Source of the DNA: Marisa cornuarietis
Lineage: Eukaryota > Mollusca > Gastropoda > Architaenioglossa > Ampullariidae
Length of the DNA: 64,000 bases
Assembly: GCA_004794655.1 (NCBI GenBank)
Contig: SMMW01000634.1
Location: 3,444,501-3,508,500 of the forward strand
Reading direction: 5' to 3'
In this document: positions 43,885-54,594 of the stretch, piece after piece
How the letters are laid out: the number at the start of each line of letters is the position of its first letter
Position numbering within the stretch: the stretch's first letter is position 1
Position numbers and translations under genes: made by a program
Notes under the pieces: model-generated
Databases searched by the model: none
What the model was told of the DNA's origin: nothing
The model's input: only the letters and a program-made list of their open reading frames with translations

Positions 43885-46800
43885 TCATTCCGGGGGGAGG
43901 AAGGACCTGCTCAAAAAGTCGGCCTCCACGTTGTCTTCCCCTGCAATAGCCTTGATCTTGATGGGGTAGGCCTGCAGTTGCATCGCCCACCTGGCCAGCC
44001 GAGCGCTGCGTAGCTGTGCGTGTTGCAGGTACTGTAGCGGCTCGTGGTCCGTCTCGACGACAAACTCGCGGCCATATAGGAAGGGCTCAAACCTTTTGAC
44101 TGCCCATACAATCCCCAGGCATTCTTTTTCGATAGTAGAATAGTTTTTCTCAGCTGGGGACAGTTTTTTGCTAGCGTATGCTACGGGGTGCGCGGTGCCC
44201 GCCTCATGTTGCATAAGTGCTGCCCCCAACCCCATCTCGGATGCGTCCGTACGTAAAACAAATGGTTTCTGGATGTCCGGAATCTTCATGATGGGCTCTG
44301 ACGTCAGTGCTCGCTTGAGAGCCTCGAAGGCCTGTTGGCATTCGGGCGTCCAAACAATTTGCGTCACCCCTGATTTATTTTTGCCTTTAGTGAGGTCAGT
44401 CAGCGGCAGGGCAACATCGGCAAAATGCGGGATGAATTTCCGGTAGTATCCGCACAGGCCCAGGAATGACCTCACTCCTTTTTTCGTCTGAGGCGCCCTG
44501 GCTTCTCGAATTTTCTCCAACTTGTCGAGCTCTGGTCTCACTCGTCCATTCCCGACAACGTGGCCAAGAAAATTTAACTCGGAAAAGGCTATTAGACACT
44601 TGGAGGGACGGGCTGACATGTTGGCCTGCTGTAGTCTGCCCAGGACTGCGTCGAGGGCCTCCAGGTGTTGCTCCCAAGTCTCCGTCGCCACGAGTATGTC
44701 ATCGATGAAATTGTCGACATCGCTGCGTTTCAACGGCTGCAGGAGCTTGCGCATGGCGCGCGAGAACACTGCACCGGCCGTCTTAAGGCCAAACGGCAGG
44801 GTCACCCAGCGGTACTGACCCGCGGGTGTGGAGAACGCCGTCTTATCCCGATCTTCTTCTCGGATCGGAAGCTGCCAGTAGCCCTTTGCAAGGTCCAGCT
44901 TACTGATGTAGTTGGCACCGCTCAGCTTCGTGAAGAGATACTCCGTGTCTGGGATAGGCTCGGCATCAAACTCCAGCACCTTGTTCAAGCTCCGAAAGTC
45001 AACACAGAACCTGATCTCTCCGTTCTTCTTTTTGACAAGTACGATTGGCGCATTGTAGGGGGAGGAGCATGGCTCTATCACTCCCATTTTCAGCATCATC
45101 TCTATCTCCTTCATTATGGTTTCTGTCTGGGAGTACGCCAGAGGGTACTGTCTGATCCTTACTGGCTTGTCCTCGGTCAACTTGATTTCGCACTCGCCGA
45201 TGTTTGCGCGATGTGGCACGTCCGTCAGACAGGCAGAGTGGCGATTCAGTATCTCCTTGATCTGTTCACGCTGCTCTCTGGGGAGGGCGTCGTTGATCCG
45301 GACGTCGCCTGGGCCTTCCGTCGACCCTAGTGGGATGACCGGTATGTCATCATGATCTTTGATTACATCAGCCCCGCCCCCATCCGTGTCGTCAATGATC
45401 ACTGCCAGGCTGGTCCCTGGTCCTCTCTCTTCATAGTGCTTCAGGAGATTCGCGTGGTATGTCTTTTGCTTCCTGCCAGTTTGGACTTTATAGTCGTGCG
45501 CGCCCACCTTTTCAATTATTGCGTACGGGCCTCGCCATGCGACCTCCAGCTTGTTAGCCTTGTTTGGTAGCAACAATAGCACCTTCTGTCCTGGTTGGAA
45601 ATGGCGTTCTCGCGCCTTTGTGTTGAAGTAGCGCGCGTGGCGTTGTCCTGCCTTCTCCAGGTTCTGGCGAGCCAATTCACGCACCGTCTCCATCCGGTCA
45701 CGTAGTTCGATCACGTACTCTGCCATTGTCCGCCTCTCCGGTTCCATCTCTTCTTGGGTCCAGAGCTGCCTCAGCACCTGCATGGGTCCTCGCACGGTGC
45801 GTCCGTACAGCAGCTCGAACGGGGAGAACCCTGTGGACTCCTGTGGCACCTCTCTGTACGCGAACAGGAGGGCAGGAATGTAGCGGTCCCATTCCTTGGG
45901 GGCTTCCATACAAAGGCGGCGCAGCATGGTCTTAAGCGTGCCGTTAAACCTCTCAACTAGCCCATTGGACTGGGCATGATAGGGGGTGGTTGTTGTGCCC
46001 TTTGTGGACAACAGCTGATGAACTTGCTTCATCTCGTCGCTAGTGAACTGTGCCCCCCTGTCGGTTAGGACCTCCTCTGGTATACCGACCCGTGTCCACA
46101 TTTCCCAGAGTGCATCTGCCACGTGGGTACTGTCGATCCTCTTGAGGGGGACGGCCTCTGGGTAGCGAGTGGCAAAATCCACTGCCACGAGAATGTAACG
46201 ATGGCCCCTGTCCGAAGTCGGATGGATAGGGCCCATGAGGTCCACTCCGACCTTCTTGAATGGCTGGTCAATAATTGGCATCTGTCCGAGGGGGATCTTG
46301 CGAACTAGTCCCCTGGGCGTCGTGCGCTGGCATGCATCGCATGATGCGCAGTAGCGGCGTACGTCTTTGCACATCGTGGGCCAGTAAAAACTACTCCATA
46401 TCCGTTCCCGCGTCCTGCGGGCCCCAAGGTGCCCAGCCATTGGCGTGTCGTGCGCCATTTTGAGCACCTCGCCCCTCAGCGGGTTTGGTACGACCAACTG
46501 CTTGTGCTCGATTCCATCGTCTCCCATGTAGATGCGCCAAAGCAGACCCCTTTTGTACTGGAATGTCACGGCCCCCGTTCCTTGTTGCGAAGGGGGCTGC
46601 TTCTGGTCGGCTATGGCCTTGATGCGCTGTAGGCTCTCGTCTTGGCCTTGCAACACCCTCAATTCCTCGGGCTTGATCTTCAGCATCTCTCCTGCACCTT
46701 TTAGTGGGGCGCCTCCTTCTTCTGCGGCCTTCGCCTGCATCCGTGTCTGCACCGGTGCGCACGTCGCTGCATTCTCTTCGTATACTGGCACCTGTATGTC

Positions 46801-48243
46801 CTCCCCCTCCTTGGTACGCATAGTATTACCTATTATCACCTCTTGGATGAGACTGGGGAACACGGCAGCTTCGACCTCGCCAGAGTAGTAAGGAGACTCC
46901 AGGTGGACATATGCGAGAGGCACCGACTGCGTGTCCATAGATGCATAACGCACCTTTCGTTCGTGGTTCAAGAGGTGCTCCTTGTCCACCAGGTCGCTCC
47001 TGACACACAGCAGGTCGGCCCCTGTGTCACGCACGGCCGTGGTCTCTCGGCCGTTAAGGCGCACTCTTGAGCGAAAGTTAAAGTGCTTCGTCCGCCGCTT
47101 GCAATCTTCGCACAGCATCGACCCACCCCTCGCCCCTTGATTCATCTCCTCTGCAGGGACAACCGCGATCGTGCTCACCACGGCGACCTTCGCGTCGGTG
47201 CTTTTATGGAGCTTGGGACAATCTCTCTTGAAATGGTCCACCCCTCCACAATGGAAACACGTCTTCTGCCCTCTAATCCCCGCCTGGGTGGAAAGGGGCT
47301 CACCTTGCTCCTTTCGCTTGGCCTCCTGGGGCCGTGGGGTGGGGGATGTTCGATGGTTCCGAGCTGCATCCCTCGCCTCCGTGAACTGCTGGGCCAAAGT
47401 CGCCGCTTCCTCTACGTTTCTAGGCGCTCTTTCACGGATGAACGTAGCCAAGTCGAGAGGCACGCTATTTATGAGCTGCTCCATCAGCAACATGTCCCTC
47501 AATTCTTCAAATGTGGCTTTCTTGCCCGCCAGTTCTAGCCAACGTGACAGGTATAATCCAGCCCTGGCTACGTATTGCTGGAAAGTTTCTCCTCCTTCTC
47601 GTCGGGAGGCTCTCAGTTTACGTCTGTAGGTTTCGGCCGTTAGGCGGAAACTCGTTAGGAGGGCGACTTTTAACTTGTCATAGTCCTCCGCATCACCCTC
47701 GCTGAGGCTTGCATGTACGTCCCGGGCCTTCCCCTTCAGCAGTGTACCCAGTCTCACTGCCCAGGTGTTGGGGTCCCAGTTCAATATTTTGGCCCAACGT
47801 TCAAATTGGCGGAGGTATGTCTCTAGATCTTCCGTTCCTTCAAACGGCGGTATCTTGAGGCGCATAGACTCAGCCTCCATGCTTGGCCTTATGTGCCTCT
47901 CACCACCGTTACTGAGCCTGGCAATCTCCATATCGCGACGAAGCTCCTCAAATCGGATCCTCTCTTCTCTCTCCTCTTTCTCCCTCTCCCTCTCCTCTCG
48001 TTCTTTGGCAAAATCTATCAGCCCCCCGCCCGATAGCCCTAGCTCCTTGCCTATGCGTAAATACCTCTCAAAGGCGAGCTCTCCGAACTGACTCCCAGGC
48101 ATCGCGGATGGTGATGGTGAGACCCGACGTACGGGTGACTCGCCACCCTCAGCACCGCCCCCAAACGACGGACTCGACTCCTCACTGCGCGCTGCCATCT
48201 GCGCACGCGTGCGCGTGGCCACGGCTTCCTCCAGCTCTGACAT
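43885..48243 (-). CDS. Gag-Pol polyprotein with integrase before RT
   Basis: A single uninterrupted frame of about 1452 codons from ATG at 48243 (MSELEEAVATRT). The frame is open a further 98 codons upstream, but those read as UTR-like sequence. Approximate order: Gag with a charged coiled coil (KEREEREREKEER, residues 78-95) and capsid (LKIPPFEGTEDLETYLRQF); zinc knuckle CFHCGGVDHFKRDC (about 327); protease RDTGADLLC (about 405); integrase with H-H-C-C ending CASCDACQ (about 634) and the D-D-E triad in VDLMGP, TDRGAQF and VERFNG (about 667, 728, 763); GPY/F module WRGPYAIIEKVG; reverse transcriptase with KLDLAKGYWQLPI and FIDDILVA (about 1180); RNase H with RTDASEMG, IEKECLG and TDHEPLQY. 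Activities are reverse transcription and integration. No frameshift separates gag from pol, and no key residue is missing. Confidence 0.92.
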   Translation of the reverse strand: MSELEEAVATRTRAQMAARSEESSPSFGGGAEGGESPVRRVSPSPSAMPGSQFGELAFERYLRIGKELGLSGGGLIDFAKEREEREREKEEREERIRFEELRRDMEIARLSNGGERHIRPSMEAESMRLKIPPFEGTEDLETYLRQFERWAKILNWDPNTWAVRLGTLLKGKARDVHASLSEGDAEDYDKLKVALLTSFRLTAETYRRKLRASRREGGETFQQYVARAGLYLSRWLELAGKKATFEELRDMLLMEQLINSVPLDLATFIRERAPRNVEEAATLAQQFTEARDAARNHRTSPTPRPQEAKRKEQGEPLSTQAGIRGQKTCFHCGGVDHFKRDCPKLHKSTDAKVAVVSTIAVVPAEEMNQGARGGSMLCEDCKRRTKHFNFRSRVRLNGRETTAVRDTGADLLCVRSDLVDKEHLLNHERKVRYASMDTQSVPLAYVHLESPYYSGEVEAAVFPSLIQEVIIGNTMRTKEGEDIQVPVYEENAATCAPVQTRMQAKAAEEGGAPLKGAGEMLKIKPEELRVLQGQDESLQRIKAIADQKQPPSQQGTGAVTFQYKRGLLWRIYMGDDGIEHKQLVVPNPLRGEVLKMAHDTPMAGHLGARRTRERIWSSFYWPTMCKDVRRYCASCDACQRTTPRGLVRKIPLGQMPIIDQPFKKVGVDLMGPIHPTSDRGHRYILVAVDFATRYPEAVPLKRIDSTHVADALWEMWTRVGIPEEVLTDRGAQFTSDEMKQVHQLLSTKGTTTTPYHAQSNGLVERFNGTLKTMLRRLCMEAPKEWDRYIPALLFAYREVPQESTGFSPFELLYGRTVRGPMQVLRQLWTQEEMEPERRTMAEYVIELRDRMETVRELARQNLEKAGQRHARYFNTKARERHFQPGQKVLLLLPNKANKLEVAWRGPYAIIEKVGAHDYKVQTGRKQKTYHANLLKHYEERGPGTSLAVIIDDTDGGGADVIKDHDDIPVIPLGSTEGPGDVRINDALPREQREQIKEILNRHSACLTDVPHRANIGECEIKLTEDKPVRIRQYPLAYSQTETIMKEIEMMLKMGVIEPCSSPYNAPIVLVKKKNGEIRFCVDFRSLNKVLEFDAEPIPDTEYLFTKLSGANYISKLDLAKGYWQLPIREEDRDKTAFSTPAGQYRWVTLPFGLKTAGAVFSRAMRKLLQPLKRSDVDNFIDDILVATETWEQHLEALDAVLGRLQQANMSARPSKCLIAFSELNFLGHVVGNGRVRPELDKLEKIREARAPQTKKGVRSFLGLCGYYRKFIPHFADVALPLTDLTKGKNKSGVTQIVWTPECQQAFEALKRALTSEPIMKIPDIQKPFVLRTDASEMGLGAALMQHEAGTAHPVAYASKKLSPAEKNYSTIEKECLGIVWAVKRFEPFLYGREFVVETDHEPLQYLQHAQLRSARLARWAMQLQAYPIKIKAIAGEDNVEADFLSRSFLPPE

Positions 48244-48658
48244 GGGGGAAACAAACAGAGAACAGGGCTCGATCAGGAAGAACAGTGAACCGTCCCACCT
48301 ACCACTGAGCTGCCGGAACAGACAGAAGGAAAAGCTGGCAGCACAATTGGCGGACGCCAAGAAGATAAAAGAGTGCGTAAACTGACCGAGAAAACAAAAC
48401 CGACCGCGCGATCCGACACGTCGTCCGCGGCGCAAGTGACCGACCGACCGAAACAACAAGAAAAACAAAACAAAAACGCGGGTGAGTGCACGAGGTTCCC
48501 ACACCCACAGCCCGCCCGGCCCTGAGGGGAAAAACACACCCGCACACTCTTACACACTGCGCACTAACTGCGCACAACAGACCCGCTACAAATATACAGA
48601 CGTCACAAAACAGGACAAGTCTACGCTCAAGGGTTCGAGGATAAAAGGGTTAGGTAAG
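48244..48658 (-). other. 5' leader of the Gmr1-like element
   Basis: About 415 bases between primer site and gag start. The reading frame is open upstream of the gag ATG to 48537, but the predicted residues are hydrophobic and compositionally unlike Gag, so I take it as leader. Confidence 0.55.
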
Positions 48659-48676
48659 TACCCCGCATCTCCACCA
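48659..48676 (-). other. Primer binding site, tRNA-Ala type
   Basis: On the minus strand TGGTGGAGATGCGGGGTA starts two bases after the 5' LTR. Its complement TACCCCGCATCTCCACCA has the layout of a tRNA 3' end (T-stem CCCCG, acceptor CATCTCC, A, CCA). As I recall, animal alanine tRNAs end this way. Confidence 0.7.
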
Positions 48677-48678
48677 TA

Positions 48679-50216
48679 TGTCGCGGTCACGCCCCCCGGA
48701 GCCGCTGGGAAGCACAAACGCAGCCACTCACTCAGCCGCCACGCTCACACACTCGCTCAATCGGCCAGGGGTGGGACCGGACGTGCCTATCGAACTATGG
48801 ATGAGCGTAGACCAAAACAAAGACAGAGGAACAGTACAAACAAATTTATTATACACAGAAGAAAAAACAAAATAAAATAAAGAAAAAACAAAAGAGGAGC
48901 ACAGATAAAACTAATGTAACGCCTGTGCGTGCCCAAGCACCCACATATACGTAGCAGAAAAACACCCCCGAGCAAAAGGGGGGGTACCCACACACACACA
49001 CACACAAGGGGTGGAACACACAAAACAAAAAGGGGATGGGGTGATGCAGGGGACACAACACTGCACACGCCGCAGCGTAGCCCTGGGGAGCAACTGCCCG
49101 TCACAATGTTCACTGCCCTGTGGCTCGCCTGTCCTGCGCAACGCTCCAGCGCTGGCCCACCTGAGAGAGGGGAGGGGTGGAGTAGGGGACACGACACCCG
49201 CACACACTGCGGTATAGTAGTGGAGGAGCAGACTGTCTCACAGCACAGGCTCCCTCCCTCCTCCGGTCTGTCCAGCACACCTCTGCAGGTCTGAAACCCG
49301 AGCAGCCCAGTGGTCACATGGGCTCCCGCGCGCAGCTCCGTCCGCCTGCAACTCCTGAGGAGGGCTTGGTAGTCCCGGGGACGCAGCCGAGTCACGTGCC
49401 CAAGAGTCGGCGATGAGGGAGACAAAAGCGATGATCCGATGACTGTGTTATGAAGAGTAAAGAGGGGATTTGGCAGGGGGGCGTTCTCAAGAGGACATGA
49501 AGCTGAAGATAATGACGAAAACGACGATAATGACGAATACGAATAAGAAGAATAGGAGCCTGTGGAGGAAACATAGCAAACCTCCATCAGCATGTGGTTA
49601 AAACAAGGCTTCCTCTCTAAGCCCCGCTCTCAGCTACGGGCTCTCACACAACAGTACATTCTAGAATACAATTCTCAACGTGAGCTGATCACAACAACAC
49701 CAAAAATACAGTCGCGCACAAGCGCCGCGACCCACGGATCAGCAAAAAAAAACCCCAAAAAACAAAAAACAGAAAAATACCTCCCGCACACCGAGCACAC
49801 TCAAAATAATAAACATCCAACAGCAATGCACACAGAACATTCTGCCTGCTTTCACACAACCCCGCATCCGCAGCCCTGAACCCCTAAAAACTATACTAGA
49901 TGATGCGGAACCCAAAATCGAACACTCACCCAAACGGCTCGTGGAAAAAAAATCAATCGGTCGATCACCAAGTCGAAGAGCGCGCCAAAAACCCGCGTGC
50001 GCAGGGGAGAGGGCGAAAAACGGGAGAAGGGGGGGGGGTTACGTCTAGTCCTGAATGACCGGTCCGCGTGGGGCTCGCGGGACGAGTGGGGTCGCGGCCG
50101 CGGTCGGCTGAATCGACGCGCTTCCCCCCGCCCGCCCGCGTCCCCATGCGACAAGCCAGCAAAGTGCGGTGGAGAGACAAGAGAAAAAGAAAAGAGCAAA
50201 AAACAGACACGCGACA
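48679..50216 (-). repeat. 5' LTR of the Gmr1-like element
   Basis: 1538-bp LTR, start TGTCGCG and end CGCGACA. It should hold promoter and polyadenylation signals. It contains a (CA)n run and a G-rich tract, both slightly different in length from the other LTR. Confidence 0.92.
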
Positions 50217-50221
50217 ACCAC
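50217..50221. repeat. Right 5-bp target-site duplication
   Basis: ACCAC, identical to 42073-42077. Confidence 0.9.
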
Positions 50222-50970
50222 CTCCAGCAGTTTCTCCCCAATAGACCATTTTCCCCTTCGCCCTAAGGAACCACCTTTTCTAAAGATCATCACTTTAGTT
50301 TTATCACGATTAATTTCTAGTCCAAGCAGTTGGCATACCGTCACAAGGCAATTTATCTGATTTTGAAGGCCCATGGGTGTACTTGATAATAGAACTAGAT
50401 CATCAGCAAACATGAGAATAAACAGTTTTATCAGATCTGGACACAACTGAACACCATGTTTGCCATTGTTAGATATTTTCTCAGCTATTTCGTTCATAAT
50501 AAGTGAAAATAATGTTGGACTGGCTATACATCCTTGTCTGAGGCCTCGAGGGGACTGAAAAAAAATCAGTGATTTCGCTCTTCGTCCGAATACATGCTTT
50601 TAGAGAATCATACATTGACATTATTGCATTAGTAAATAGGCGAGATACTCCAGAATTATTCAGGGCTCTCAACAATGTAGCGTGTTGGACTGAGTCGTAG
50701 GCCCTTTTCAAGTCTACAAAACACGCATACAGTTTGGCCGGTTTTCTGAGATATTTCTGAATAACAGCATATAATGAAAATATATGGTCTGTTGTTGAGT
50801 AGCCCTTTCTAAAGCCTGCTTAATTGCATGGGTTTCTGGTAATAGTTTGTTTTCTTCAAGCCAATGATATAGTCTTGTATTTAGTATTGATGCGTAGCAT
50901 TTTCCCAGGGAGACACCTCTGTAGTTACAGGGGCAATCGCGGTTACCTTTCTTAAAAATCGGCACGGCAG
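50222..50970 (-). pseudogene. LINE reverse transcriptase, N-terminal part
   Basis: Reads AVPIFKKGNRDCPCNYRGVS and LEENKLLPETHA, then a stop, MKRAYDSVQHATLLRAL (catalytic block A, phenylalanine replaced by M-K), IMSMYDSLKACIRT and LFILMFADDLVLLSSTP (catalytic FADD). LGLEINRDKTKVMIFRKGG then runs into the insertion site of the Gmr1-like element. At least two frame breaks. It starts abruptly near 50970, so the copy is 5'-truncated. Confidence 0.68.
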
Positions 50971-52259
50971 AACTTTGTTATAGGGGTTCAAGCTGCTTAA
51001 TGGGGCGGGCTATGCTATTTTGGGAGAGGGGAGAGCGGGTATGATCGATGTTTGAGAGGGGTGTGAGGTTGGGCGTTGGTTGGTGTTGAGTGTGAATTAT
51101 GAAGTGGGGTTAAGGGTAGGGTTTGTGTTAGGGTTAGGTTATATTATAGTGAATTGAGCAGACGAATAATGTTGAGGACTGGTCGAGGGACGTTGTGGTG
51201 ATTGACATGGAGGTGTGTTAAATGATTGGCTGGTTTTGGAATGGTTTTAATCATGTGATATTTGGTGCGGGGAAAGTTTGTTGATTTTATTTCATGTTAG
51301 CAGACTAGAGAAAGTCGAGAGGAGACGACAAGATGACGAGTGTGAATGGAAATTTTGGGAAAATTTGTGGTGCAGTTCAGGAGGGTGTAGCGAGGAGACA
51401 GCAGAAGTTGAGTGATGTGATAGATTTACGAAATTGTCGGGAAAGGACAAATTTTGTTCATTTTGGATATTATTTCTCGGAAAAATTGGAGTAAGGATTC
51501 GAAGAAGATGGAGGAGACGATATCAGTTCTGTCCTTCGTTCATGACTATCTCGTGCAAATCAAAATTGCATTTCATAAGAAGCTGCGGTAAGCAACTTTA
51601 TTTCTGACAGTTTGTAGAAAATTGAACCCTTTTACAAATGAAAACTAAAATTTGTTTGCGTGAATAACTAATGCGTGCGCTTCTTTGTGCGCTGTACGTG
51701 TCACTAATATAGAAGAAAGGGGGCCCTACTATCAACAAATTATATTTTGTTTCAGCATTTGTAAGATGCGCCTTCTGTATCAGCTTTCTGCTGTATGCAG
51801 AAGATAAAGTTAAAAAAAGTCCCAGGACATATCTAGAACACATTACCCTAAGGGAAACCATTACCCTTTACTCCGTCTTTCTCTTCCATAATAAATCACA
51901 TACCTAATTCTGCTTGCTGTGGGGGGGGGGGGGGTTGAGGTACCAAGATGAGACATCGAAGCAGTAGCAATCTGCTCCAAAGTCGAGTGTATCATGCGAC
52001 CAAGCTTCTACACCCCCCTCGGACAAGAATTACAAAAAACAGTAACGAAGTGAGCTTGATGTCAGATGTTAGATTGGTCCACTGATCTACTTGCCTTGCA
52101 ATACAGTTTGCTTTCCTTCCTTTTTGTTTTGGACAGAGAATTTTGGAAGGTTTTGTGCCACGATACTCACTCATTCACTCCCATTTACACACAGGCGCGA
52201 GCGAACAGAGAGAGAGAGAAGAATGGCATTGCAGTATAAGACTACAGGACACTGATTGT
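50971..52259. other. Intergenic region 3' of gene B
   Basis: No gene seen. Probably includes the gene B 3' UTR. A minus-strand AATAAA (plus TTTATT at 51596-51601) is a distant candidate polyadenylation signal. G-rich stretches lie at 51000-51130 and 51920-51935. Confidence 0.35.
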
Positions 52260-52851
52260 TTAATGCTTTAAAAGACTCCAAACAGCAAGAAAGAAAGCAG
52301 ATGTGATCAGAGCCGAAGCGCCTGTAAGTATGGGATCAGCTCCACTGGTGGTGAGTAGATCCATCTTGTCTGCCGAAATACCGGTATGCGTGTGCTTGCC
52401 GACCACATCAGTACCTGCAAGAAGGCGCCAGCGTTAAACATGAAATAATGTTGAACAATCAAGAGACGCCGTTGAAGATCAACAGCTGAACTACCTGCAC
52501 ACTCGCGTTTAAAAAATATATACATAATCTGTACTTCACTTTTATTTAAAGGTATTCTTGTATGTTTCCCTATTATTTTCAAGCTTTCTTTTGCGATGAC
52601 ATTTACTTGTTGTGAGATTTTTTCTTGTACATAAATAGTCAGGAAAATTCAGAAAGTTTAGAAATAGATCGGATATAGTTAGTCATTTTCATTACCAATA
52701 GCCGTCGAATGACTAATTTCCAAGACGCAGCTGTGAGAATTAGCTCCCTCTGTGAGGATCGTCTTATAAATATAATAAAATTAACTTATATAGCGCCATT
52801 TCACACCCTAAGGGCAAGCTCATGGCGCTTTACAAAAAAATCACACACGCA

Positions 52852-52896
<45 letters not shown>

Positions 52897-54555
52897 ACGC
52901 TCGCGCTCGCATCATAACATGCAAACGTGATGTCTGTAGAATGTCATATGGGATGATTAAAGACGTGTATCCAGGAGCTGCTTCCATTAGGTGTGAGTTT
53001 TTTTTTTGGTTTGTTTTTATTTTATTTGTTTATCGCAAATCCATATGCTCTCATGTATCGTAGGGCGCAAAACTAAAAGCTACCATACTTCTGATAACGT
53101 AGGTCATGCATATATATACTTTCTACTTTACTGAGTAGGTAGTTTTATAATGACCAACAACATCTTTTATTTCTCGCACAATGCCCTCAAATTACCTTTA
53201 TAAAGGGGTCCCCAAGCTAGGAAGAGGTAATATTGCTCTTTGCCAAGGTTAAAAGTCCTTTTACTGCCATCTTCTTTGACGGAGATCAAATTTGCTGTGC
53301 TGTTAAACGAGCAATACACTCTGCCATCCTGTTGCTTTGTGGACAGGTTGGACAGACCAATCTGTAATAATAACCGTTCTATAATCGTTATCATTGTCGT
53401 CGTCATGGTCTTCGAAAACAAAATTGCCACCACTATCGCCATCGACGTGATAACATCATGACAAGGACGAAGATGATATAATTGATAACATACTGATGAA
53501 ACTATTTTAATACATTCAACCATATCAAATTTTGCTTTCTATGCACGTGGCAGAGTCCATGGGTCTAGTGGTTGCAGTGAGTCCAGTGTGACTAGTGTCG
53601 TGTATAGTCTATAGGGTAATACGGGGACGGGGCAGCACAGTCCTCTCTTCTCTTTGTACACAGTAAATGAAGTAGTCATTCTTGCGGGATGGACAGGTGA
53701 TTTCTGGTAGTTGTATAGGAATAATTATTTTTGACACAAAGCTAGAAGGTTTCATCTCTACTAAAGTGCACTAAGCATTAGCCTAGCTGCCTCACGCAGG
53801 CACAATAACAACAACAATAATAATATCATCGTCAATATCAACAAAAACCATCATCATCACAATCATCATCTTTGTGCATAACGTCCAGGGGGGGGGGAGG
53901 TAAATCTAGATAATCAAACAAATTCGAAGAACCAGCTTGTTGCTGTTTTCTTTATTATTGTCGGATCAGGAAAATATGACTCATAAATGATTAAGCAATT
54001 GGAGTTTTTCTCTTCAGAGCATGTGCTCTCTTTACTGCAAGGACACAAAAATAATTCTTAATCCAAAACATCAAATGAAAAACTCGGTGAGCATAGTTCT
54101 AAGCCGTCCTCATGTCTAGAACAGAGAGACAAAAAGAAGCTAGTATACATACGAGCTCACGACAAAGTGCATTTCCATCGCGAACAGATGTACAATATTA
54201 ATACAAATTTTTAAAAAATGCTGTCACTTTAGGGACATCGCTTTCACACACTTACAAAAACATCAAGGCCAACTCCAGCTTACCGTGTACTGTTTGGTGG
54301 TGGTCTTTGGACTGGTGGGGTTATAACTCATTTGTACTGTCTGGTGTCCGGGAAGAGCGGTGCATATCACGACCTGGTCATCACCCTTAGCAACAAACAT
54401 TCAGACGTCCGTCAGGAAGATGTCTTCAACCCATTAGTAGTGCACTTTGCGGGATAATTAATGAAAGATTGTAAGTATACAAAGGTATCATAAGGCTTTG
54501 ACGCTACTTTTTGTGTCTCTTGGTCGATAGAACTTGGTGATGAGTATTTTTATTC

Positions 54556-54594
<39 letters not shown>

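Larger units (their letters stand above)
42078..50216 (-). mobile_element. Full-length Gmr1-like Ty3/Gypsy retrotransposon
   Basis: An 8.14-kb element on the minus strand with LTRs of 1538 bp (5', 48679-50216) and 1541 bp (3', 42078-43618). Each LTR starts TGTCGCG and ends CGCGACA, with 5-bp target duplications ACCAC. By eye the LTRs differ at roughly 15 positions, so about 99% identity. It carries a tRNA-type primer site, a polypurine tract and one open gag-pol frame of more than 1450 codons. Domain order is Gag, protease, integrase, reverse transcriptase, RNase H, so integrase precedes RT. This is the arrangement of Gmr1-type elements and of Copia, not of ordinary Gypsy. All catalytic residues I can check are present. 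Confidence 0.9.
40890..50970 (-). mobile_element. Older non-LTR LINE, split by two later insertions
   Basis: Minus-strand LINE pieces lie at 50222-50970, 41522-42077 and about 40890-41345. The first gap is exactly the Gypsy-type element plus its target duplication, the second is a SINE. Pieces read in order as reverse transcriptase N-terminus, the C-terminal RT region and a cysteine-histidine C-terminus. Each has stop codons or frameshifts. The 5' end is truncated near 50970, inside the RT domain. The endonuclease region is missing. Confidence 0.65.

Noticed and set aside
44665..45330. Plus-strand frame of 221 codons
   Set aside because: Antisense shadow of the RT region of the gag-pol frame; no domain of its own.
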